A stretch of DNA of 26,471 nt, taken from positions 782 to 27,252 of the forward strand of contig JAAAUF010000567.1 of the NCBI GenBank assembly GCA_015499985.1. Reading direction: 5' to 3'. Below are positions 1 through 9,200 of the stretch, piece by piece (within the stretch, counting starts at the first letter, position 1; every line of letters begins with the position of its first letter). Position numbers and translations under genes: made by a program. Source of the DNA: Haplosporangium gracile. Lineage: Eukaryota; Mortierellomycota; Mortierellomycetes; Mortierellales; Mortierellaceae. The notes beneath the pieces are model-generated. The model was not told where the DNA came from, ran no database searches, and worked only from the letters and a program-made list of their open reading frames with translations.

Positions 1-1844
1 ATAAGGTCGCTGATGGTGATGGTGATAGTGATGACGACTCTGATGGTGTCTGTGTTTGGTGCCGGTTTAGTTTATATTTGAGGCGCCATCGACCAAGGAG
101 GCCATGGACCATGGCTTACAATGACACATGACGCTTGTTTTTGAACTATATATTCTATGCTTTGTATGTGCTCTCTCGCGCTATGGCGTTGTTTTTCCCC
201 CCTGCTCTTTTTCTTTGTCGATCTCCTACAACGCCACACGTACATTCGTTTTTTGTGTACATGTGCAACGCCTCTTGCCCCCTTGCTGTTTTTCCTTGGC
301 CGTCTTTGTCCTTTGTAAGCACATGCATGGGTCATCCTCTTCCTCAACGTCATTCTCTTTATCCTTATAAAAAACCCCTCGTCTCTTTCTTCTCCTTCAC
401 TCTCTTCCTCTCCTCTCTTCTCATCCTCTCCTCTCCTCTCCCCTCCATTCATTTACTACAAACCTTTCTCTCACTCTCCAACGACCAAGCAAGTTTAAGG
501 CAGCCCCTGGTCGTCATGAAAAAAAGTAACACAAGGAAAGTAAACAATTCTATTGCTCGTACCCTACTCCAGCTTGATGCTACCTCGTTTACCTCCCTTC
601 TCTCTCAGCAACCAACTCCCTCTCGATACTATTGTTGTATCCAAGATGCCGCATATGGTCGTATTTTTATTAGGGGTGGATGAGAATGCCTCACTTGAGG
701 GCTCATTACTCTAGAATAAGGGGATAGCCTGGATTGCAAGGTTCTTTGTTAGTTTTCCCTGTCTCGCATCTCTTGAGCAACATGGGTCAAATGTTGATGT
801 GAAAGTGAGATCTACCTGTGGATGTCTGGTCGCATCCACTAACTGAAATCCATTACATCGGCTGTTGGCTTGCTCCTGGATGCCTTGGCAAAGTTGCAAT
901 GTGTACATTTCACGTCAGTGTTGTAGATTGGTCAATGATCGTGAAAGAGGCAACTTGTGTCAATTGGCGGCCAAGCCGGCTGGTGCAAGGGTTGTTGTGG
1001 GCAGGAGGGACAAGCATGGTTGTGGCCTTGGTGATGTGAATGTGGGTATGTTTGACGAGTTACTTTCAACAGTGCTAACCAACCTCCTCCTCTTTTTTGC
1101 TCTTTCCTTCTCTCATTGTGATTTTCCCATACACCACCACCACACATCAAAGCCATCATCGCCACAGTCATGCCCTCGTTCGACCGCTGTCATTTTTTTT
1201 GTTGGCGCCACCACTCTTTGAGTCGCTGGTTGAAGCTCTGAAGCCAGCCACCCCGTCCGTACAAATGCACATTCTGCTAATGAGGTCCCGGAACACAATC
1301 TCCCTCTTTTCTATGGAAGTGCCCTTCCCTTTGTACTTCCAAAAAAGGGAAGCGCATCTAAAAAAGGGAAGAGGGCCAATGGCCTCAGTCGTACGCGCAC
1401 CTTTACTCCTTCTCCGCTCTTCGCTGCTTCACGTCTTTTATATCATCGTCTCCTACCTCGCATCCACCTTGCGTCACTCTCAAATACAGTGGTAGCGTGT
1501 CAAACAAAAGGCAGCTCAGGTACAGATACGCATCTCAAGCACGTATTGATTTTCTGACACGTTTCATCAGCAGCATCCGAGCATCCGAGCATCCGAGCCA
1601 CCGTTGTTCAGTTTGTCTCATCTCTTTCTCATTCTCTTCAGACTCTTTATAGCGACAATCCGCCATATAAAGGGACTCCGGCCACGTCAAGTAAACGCGC
1701 TTCGAAGGCTTCCAGGGTAAGGATGCAGTTTGATATGGTGCTCAGCGAGACTTTGCTGTGGTGTTTGTCGCGATTTCTAATTTGCTGGACTTCAATGCGG
1801 TATGTATAGATTCAAGGCATAAGCGGGCTCGGAGTCCTCGGCTT
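1..1844. other. Intergenic region without a convincing gene
   Basis: I find no supportable gene here. Short open frames exist on both strands, but they run through CT-rich or AG-rich low-complexity sequence (about 340-470 is very pyrimidine-rich) and give biased peptides with no recognisable domain. A TATAAA hexamer lies at 1666-1671, about 180 bases before detectable homology to the NACHT-WD40 family begins. It could be a leftover promoter element of the decayed gene, but no start codon after it leads into a long frame. The first 90 bases contain a GTGATG-like repeat that may belong to the end of a gene off the left edge; this cannot be decided from the window. Confidence 0.6.
1573..1596. 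repeat. Short tandem repeat, GCATCCGA x3
   Basis: Three perfect head-to-tail copies of the 8-mer GCATCCGA. It lies about 70 bases upstream of the TATAAA hexamer and about 250 bases upstream of the decayed NACHT-WD40 gene. It looks like replication slippage; no function is implied. Confidence 0.85.
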
Positions 1845-4800
1845 CAACAAGCCTGCTGCAGCCAGTATTTGGGACATGACTACCGCTCTCGGTTTCAGCC
1901 TCAGCTTGTCGATCGATACCAACACGTTGCGACAGACCTCTGTCAGGAAGAGGTTGTTGTGATATTTTCGAGAGCCCAAATTCAGCAATACGTTGAGGAG
2001 TATGTCAAGGATTTGCCTGCGATGGAGCCTATTCAGGACAAACCGTCATGGACCGCAAAGGAGTACATGGACAAGCTCGTCAGCATTCCAAACCTGATGG
2101 ACCTGGTTTCGAACTCTTTTCTTTTGACGCTGGCTCTGGACGCCCTTCCATCTGTTGTCGCCTCAAAGCCAGATCGCTCGGCGATCCGCCTTACACGAGT
2201 GTAGCTGTACGACAGTTTCATCAAGCGCTGGCTCGAAGCCAACCGTATGCGACTGTAAGCCAGCCCCTTGAGTGACGACGAGCGAGCGGACCTGGAGATG
2301 CTTATCGAGGACAATTTATTTTATCACGGCATCCACTTCTAGAAGAGCCTCGCTACCGCGATCTTCATCGACCATGCAGGAACCCCTGTCGTCAAGTATA
2401 CTCATCTCCGCGATAAGAGGACCTGGAAGGCGGCGATTTTCAGTCCCAGCGGTCAGATCAAGCTGCTTCGAGAATCCAATACGGTGATGCGATCCGGCGC
2501 TTTCTTCCGGTTCCTTCATCGTTCGTTGCTGGAGTATTTCTATTCGAGGTCCATTTACGACCCTCTTGACTATGATGAGCAAGCTGATGAAGGTCTTGAC
2601 GAGCGTGAACCGGGTCCTGATCTCATGGCCTGCCTAGCTCGGATGAGCGTTGCCACAGAGCCATCGATCATGCAGTTCCTGGCTGAACGAGTGCCACAGG
2701 ATCCATCTTTCCGCAAACGGCTACTGGATGCCGCCGAGGAGTCCAAGGCGGGTGCGGCAACCGAGACGATCAAGACGGCAGCGACAAACGCGACCACAAT
2801 TTTGGTCAAGGCCAGTGTGAATTTCCACGGCGCCGATCTCCGAGGTGTCAAGATCCCCGGTGACGACCTTTCGAGTGGTCAGTTCGACTCTGCCCAGTTC
2901 CAAGGTATCAACTTGAGCAGCGTCAACCTAGGAGTTGATTACGGCAGGGGGATACGAGACATGGATGGAAGATACTCAGTTTGGGGAGCTTCCGTACTTG
3001 GAAATGGGTGATTGGGTGCATATCTGCGCCTACTCACATGATGGAAAGATGCTTGCAGTGGGTGTTGGGATTGCAGGAGTCGGCATCAGTTTCTACGCCA
3101 CCATGTCATGGACAAAAGCCTATTCTTTCACTGAAACGGGTGAAGTGCGAGCTGTGACGTTCTCACCCGACGGCAAAAGAATCGTCTCTGGAGAGGAGGC
3201 TGACATGGACAGGTTGTGGGACTGCATCACCGACAAGGAGATTTTCATAGAAGGGCACGACGACTGTGCGAATTCCGTTGCCTTTTCGCCTTGCGGTAAG
3301 CAAATCGCCTCAGGCAGTTACGATCACACAGTTCGGTTGTGGGATTCGCAGGCCGGTGAGAGCTTTTTTTATCTTGGAAAGCCATGCCGGTTGGATCATG
3401 AGCGTCAAGTATTCACCGAACGGAGAGCGGCTGATATCGGGCAGTTGGGATGAGACGATTCGGTTTTGGGATCCGGAGACAGGACAACGAGGAGTTATTT
3501 TAGAGGGTTCTTTAGGTGTGGTTTACAGTCTAGCCCTTTCTCCCCGATAGACAACGGATCGCCTCCAGTCACTACGGCAATCTGCAGCTCTGGAACACCG
3601 TTGTTGACGAGCCAGGTCAAATCTTGCAAGGCTATACTTACAGGATAAACGGAGTCGCCTTCTCTCCGAATGGCTAATGAATTGCTTCTTCCGGCTATGA
3701 CGCAACAGTGAGGCTGTGGGATGCTTCGACCAGCGCACTCGTTTCGACATTGTCTGGCGTCAGTGTGGAATGTGTTGCCTTCTCTTTGGATGGTCTCCAG
3801 ATCGCATCGGGGGGGGAGGGGGACGAGAAGGTGCGCTTGCGGGAGACGAACCTGAGTTCTTCGAGTTCTGAGCCACAATGCCACATCAGTCTCGCGCGGT
3901 GGGCAACATACTCTCTTGATGACCAGTCTATTCTATCTGTCAGTGACACTCAAACTGTCCGCCAATGGGATTCTCGAATCGGGGTGCCTGGGTCGCTTTC
4001 CTTTGAGTTTCCGCATTCTCTCAGGATCCCGTTCATCGCATTACATCCGGATGGTGAACAGGTTGCTATTGCAGTTGAAGATGGTCCTATCCGATTGTGG
4101 AGTCTTCAAACTGGTGCAGCATGACTCGTCTTGAAAGGACACACGGGACGATTAAGCTCTATAACCTTTTCACCTTGCTGCCGCTGGATTGTTTCCTCTG
4201 ACACGGACATGGCTGGGTGGCTGTGGGATCTCGACATTACTAAGCAGCATCGTCTTCTTTCCAACCTGCAAGAGGAAGTAGACCTCTTGATAGTATCCCC
4301 CGATGGACTCCAGCTTACAGTTGGTTCTATACATAGAGCCGTTTACCTTCTGGATCGTCTGTCGGGAGAGTTTTTGTCGTCCATAAACTTGCACAGATAC
4401 GAGATTCGGGTACTGGCATACTCTCCAACTAGCCAGCAACTTGCTGGTTGACACCGACGATAGTACGGTGAAGTTTTGGAATCTACATCCAGACCAGCCA
4501 CCTGTCAGTCTGAAGGGACATAAGCGTCGGGTCCACTGTATCGCTTACTCACCGTGTGGTAGATGGATCGCCTCTAGCTGTTATGACAAGTCAGCTAGAC
4601 TCTGGCACCGGCAACAATCGAACCAGACAGAGAGTTGGTCGTACGTCTTGACTGTCCATGGATTTTCTGATCGCCTTAGCGACATCTCCTGGAAACCGGT
4701 GCTCGCAACGGAGTTCATCACAGCCATCTGGGATGGATCTGTTCGAGTTTGACGAGTGTCGATCAGCGATGAAGGCGTTGGTGTGAAGCAACTGTGGGGC

Positions 4801-4935
4801 CCAAACCTCTGGATTCTTTGTGCCGCAGGTATGATACTTGAGGATGCCATTGGTCTTAGTCCGACCAACAAGAAGGTGCTGACTCAGTGCGGTGCCATCG
4901 ACAGCCCTTCAACTCCTCACGAGGACCAGCAGTAA
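1845..4935 (+). pseudogene. Decayed, 5'-truncated NACHT-pentapeptide-WD40 gene
   Basis: Translation follows the intact protein at 6272-12094 colinearly, from the end of the NACHT domain (a CCSQYLG segment matching CRTQFLE of the intact copy) through the pentapeptide repeats and the WD40 propellers to a GAIDS motif near the end. The N-terminal helical region, Walker A and Walker B are absent, and the sensor-type Arg is Cys. The reading is broken by TAG 2202, TAA 2256, TAG 2340, TAA-TGA 3675-3680, TGA 4122 and TGA 4750 (a Trp codon in the intact gene). Frameshifts fall at about 2930-2985, in a T7 run at 3364-3370, in a C4 run at 3542-3545, and at about 4440-4450. Two frameshifts sit in homopolymers and could be assembly errors, but the stops cannot all be. 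No introns are needed to align it. The copy ends just after GAIDS, without the acidic tail of the intact protein. A short C-terminal protein from one of the remaining frames is possible but unlikely. Confidence 0.9.
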
Positions 4936-6271
4936 TGAGTAGACGGTGAGATTGGTGATGGACGATGGTGGACGGGAATTTATATGAATCAAACAGCTAT
5001 CATCATATGTCCCTTTTGAATCCGAATCTGGTTGTTCTTACCGATAACCTTATTTGAGATCGCTGTATGTCAATCAGGTGGTCCAGTACTCGACGCGTCG
5101 CATTTTCCTTTTCCTATATTTACAGCTGTTGCAGTCTGGGCTTGTCAGGGGTACGTCGACGCGCTGTTTGTTCCTTTTTTTTTTTTTTTTTTTTTTTGTT
5201 CTATGCAGGACTGGCAAAAGTTGATAGGGGCAGGGGAGAACGGTGAATAGGAACGAAGGTGTCAACAAACGAAATATGCATAACTCACACACTCGTCACG
5301 AACAACCCTCTCTTTCTTCTTCTTTGCTCACTTTCTACACTCCTTCAACACTGACATTCACTTCCTTCGCAACTCATTCCATTCAGTTGCTCATTACCTC
5401 TCTTTTTCTTTCATCACCACAATCTCGACCCCTAAGACTCACTCCACTTTTTTTTTGGGGTTCCGACATCATTCCATTCTCAGATTCGCCCTATTCACAT
5501 TTCCCCCTTTCCCCCACAGTAACACAAAATTGCTCTTTCACATCGCCTGTGAGCCCTTTCTGCAACGACCTCCAAGTGCAAACTCAAAACGTTTTAAATC
5601 ACCCGCGACCACCATACCCTCCTTTTGAAGGTACGCTCTCTAATACGAGGAGAAGTCAAACTGATACCACCATGAAGACTAAAACCTACTCATGTCGTTG
5701 ATCACTATAGGTACTTTCACCACCAGCATCCATCTACTTTTATACCAAAGTGGAAACATTGCCAAAGAATCTCCTTCCCGCTTTCCTACCCACACCGAGT
5801 AAGTTCGGCCTCGATTCGCACTGGACAACATTGCTATGTCTCTATTATGCATACAGATATGCTAATCCTACTCATGCATGCATGCCTACAGGTCCTTCCC
5901 GAACAAGTCCTCACCCCTGCAGCCAAACATATTTCGAGTGAGGCAAATTGTTTTCTTCCTGCTTTTGCTAAGGTAATGCATATACACACACGATTCGCAG
6001 GAATAACCCTTTTGTCCAGTCTTGCATTTGCATATGCTGACCGCGACTTCTCTCTGTCATAGGCACTTTTCTCTTTCTTTCTTTTTTTTCTTTTCTTGAT
6101 CTACCCCTGTCATACCGCGAGTAACACCGTCAGTCTTTCATATCTATTGTAAGGTGAGAAGGGATGACAAGGGCGTCTTTCGTAATGTTTTCTTTTGTTG
6201 TTCAAGAGTACTATTCCTAATATACATTTTTGCGACAATTATTACTCCACTAAACAGAAAAAGAATCCATC
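4936..6271. promoter_or_regulatory. Upstream region and leader of the NACHT-WD40 gene
   Basis: This stretch lies between the dead copy and the intact gene. It contains a 23-base T-tract (5175-5197) followed by long CT-rich sequence (about 5300-5560) of the kind that precedes the other genes here. Many GT and AG pairs could form introns in a 5' leader, for example an acceptor-like CTACAG ending near 5891, but I cannot fix a transcript. The open frame at 5243-5701 has low-complexity Ser/Thr/Pro-rich composition and no recognisable domain, so I do not call it a gene. The start codon at 6272 has A at -3. Confidence 0.45.
5175..5197 (+). repeat. Poly(T) tract, 23 bases
   Basis: An uninterrupted run of 23 T on the + strand, about 1.08 kb before the start codon at 6272. 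It is followed downstream by CT-rich sequence. It could act as a nucleosome-excluding promoter element, or, read on the other strand, be the poly(A) remnant of an old insertion. I see no target-site duplication that would support the latter. Confidence 0.8.
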
Positions 6272-9200
6272 ATGACCAAGGACTCGCAAATAACTCCACC
6301 TGGGACCCCGCTCCAACTTAATCAAGCCACCGCGACCTCTCGCTCAACAAAAACCCAATCAGCCTCCAACACTGCATTCTCTAGCATCGGAAGAACAGCG
6401 AAAGTAGCAATCAAACCCACCAGAACGTTGAAGAGTCGATCAGTCGGTCATGGTCTCGCGGCGATTTATATTGAACAGGGCAATATCGCTTCTTTCGCCA
6501 TCCAAGATCAATCTGGCACTCCTGAACATGACGGCGACGACAAATCGGTCCCTTCTCCACGTAATCGAAAGCGAGATATTATTCCCAATCTAATTCGGTC
6601 ACTCATCGCGGAGCCCAAAGTCAAGCCGCAGAAAGGAGGTCCTAAGGCAGACACCCGCTGCTCGTCGACCGACAGTACTAACAACAGCGATCATCACTTG
6701 TCCAGTGTCGATGCTGGGGAAACGGTCGAGATCGAGCGCGCAGTTTCTAGCAGCGTCATTGAGAGCCGTGATTCCAATGTTCAACCCTCAGCCCTGTCGA
6801 CCAAACCTCGCATGGATGTCTTTTTACAGAACGCCAATGCGCCCACCGTCCGCGCTTCTCTTCCCAAAATCTACGCCCGTGTTGACTCTACTCCTCAGCT
6901 TGCTTTGTGCACCGGCTTGCTTCGCAGCGCGAGCGAGACTCCCAACCAACAAGAAGCCTTTTTCTCGTATGTCACGTCGACGGACGCTACTACTCAGCTT
7001 GAGTGGACCAATGCCATGAGGCTAGAGCCAATTGAGCAAAACCAAATACGCTCCCTGGGAACTCGTATGGTGGAGGAGTTTTCAAGAGACGTTCTCAAGG
7101 ATTCTGTAAAGATTGCCGAGTTGGTTCTCATGGGGCCAGTCCTGGACAAGGAGACCTTTCGAAGTCTGCTGGAGTCTACCATTACAGCTTTCGAACGGTG
7201 TGTTCTTCTCGATGTCGATCTGCTCCAGGGTCTTATTCAGTTGGTCCAGTTTTCCCCTGCTGCTTCCCTACTCCCTGACGATTTGGTCAAGATCCTCCGG
7301 ATTCTCAGAGTTCGACTGCAAGACAATTACCAAAACTCTTCAGAGTACTCGTTTCATATCATGCTGGCTGTTGCGAGGCTGTTTGATGTCATGGCGGAAC
7401 ACAAAGTCGAGGATTTGGACCGAATTGTGGAGCATGAGCCACTGTTTGGAATCTTGTCGGGATTGAGGGGTAGCTCCGATCCTTACTTGATGTACCAGGC
7501 CTGCTATGCTTTTCAAGCACTGCAGTATGTCGCCGATGACGAGCCTCCTCTGCAGGCCCTTCTTCGACACTCTGCGGGAGTTGTGGATGGTTTGGTCAAG
7601 ATCTCTGCCGTGTTTCAATTGGATCTGAGTGCGGCTCTCGAGGGACTCAACAAGTTGCAGGAGACGGTTGTTAACACCATAGATTCCGGTGTTAGTGCCC
7701 GTAATGGGGCGTGCTCGCTGATGGAGAGTGGTCGAGGAGTTTTTAACAGCCTGAGGCAGGGCCTTGGTATAGGGCAGAAGAGGCCATGGTATGTTGCCAT
7801 CCTTGCTGCCAGCGCGCTTGCTCGAGCTGGCCAGCTGAAGGATCTTAACCAGCTCATCTGCGATGCACCCTGTCGCCGTGATCCCTTGTTCCAATGGGGT
7901 ATCTGTCAGCTTTTGGGTGAGATTGCGCTCGATGCCTTATGGGAGACTATCGTTCGTCTGCAAGCCGTCGATCTCCTTGAGGAGTTATACAAGAACGATT
8001 CGGTTTGGGGCCAGGATAAGAGTGTCCAGATGTGGATGCTTAACATCATCTACCAACTCGGAGCCGTTGATAATCATGTTGTCAGTACCAGCGCACACAC
8101 TTTACTCAAGAATATGCTGCAAAAACAAGGCACCATTGCGAGACCGCCCTACCCGCTTAGGAGCCGCCTTCTACCTTCGTCTTCTCCAATACTCACCCGT
8201 GTACTGGCCATACCCGATGTCGACTTTGATCTGAATCGATTGAGGCAACAGCGAATCGATGAGTACAAGGGAGGCGTCTACATCTCACCTTTGGCCAGGC
8301 CCGGTCTGAAGGCCAAGGATGACGATCTCTTTCCTCTGTTGGAGAAAGCTCTAGAATTTCTGGGTAGTAAGCGTCAGGTGATGTTGGTGCTAGGCGACTC
8401 TGGTGCAGGCAAGTCAACATTCAATCGCCATCTCGAACATCGACTCTGGACCGATTACAACCAAGGAGACCCTATCCCCCTCTACATCAACTTACCTGAT
8501 ATCGACCGGCCGGACCAGAACATGATCTGCAAGCAGCTTAAGTTCCACAAGTTTAGTGACGACCAGATCCAGGAACTCAAGCTCTATCATCAACTCATCA
8601 TTATCTGTGACGGGTACGACGAGAGTCAGCAGTTGGTCAATTTGCACCGGAAAAATTCGCTTAATCGACCACGACAGTGGAACACAAAGATGATCGTCAG
8701 TTGCCGGACCCAGTTCCTCGAACCCACCTACTTTCATCGTTTCAACCCACAGCCCGACGATCAATGCGCTTCTGGGTCGCAGGATCTCTTCCAGGAGGCA
8801 GTTATCGCACCCTTCTCCAAGGATCAGATCAAGGACTACCTCGACCAGTATGTACAGGATCCCGGGCGGGCGCTTTTGTTCCAGAACAAGCCTGTCTGGT
8901 CTGTTGAAGAATACATGGACAAGTTGGCAAACATCCCGAACCTCATGGCCCTTGTCAAAAACCCTTTCCTTCTCACTCTTGCCCTTAAGGTTCTACCTGA
9001 TCTGGCCGCGTCACACAAGGATCTCGCGAGCATCTGCATCACTCGCGTCGAACTGTACGACATGTTTATTGACCAATGGCTGGAGATCAACAAGCGCCGT
9101 CTAGAGGCCAGTTCTTTGACGCCGGAGGAGCTGGAAGTATTCAGGGCATTGGTTGAAAGCGGCTTTATCCGATGCGGGACCGATTACTTGCGACGATTAG

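Noticed and set aside
1..90. Possible C-terminus of a gene entering from the left edge
   Set aside because: Two forward frames are open for 80-130 bases through a GTGATG-like repeat (one hydrophobic, one acidic). Neither can be preferred, so no gene end is called.
72..683. Overlapping open frames on both strands (72-452 minus; 128-370 and 135-683 plus)
   Set aside because: They cross CT-rich or AG-rich low-complexity DNA, overlap each other on opposite strands, and give biased Glu/Arg- or Ser/Phe-rich peptides with no domain.
1845..4935. RIP-type (C to T in CpA) mutation as the cause of the stop codons
   Set aside because: One stop fits (CAA to TAA at 3675), but others look like GAG to TAG or TGG to TGA changes, and frameshifts are present. 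The pattern is mixed and looks like ordinary decay.
5243..5701. 152-codon open frame upstream of the NACHT gene
   Set aside because: Ser/Thr/Pro-rich composition follows directly from the CT-rich DNA, and no domain or convincing start is seen. It is more likely leader or promoter sequence.
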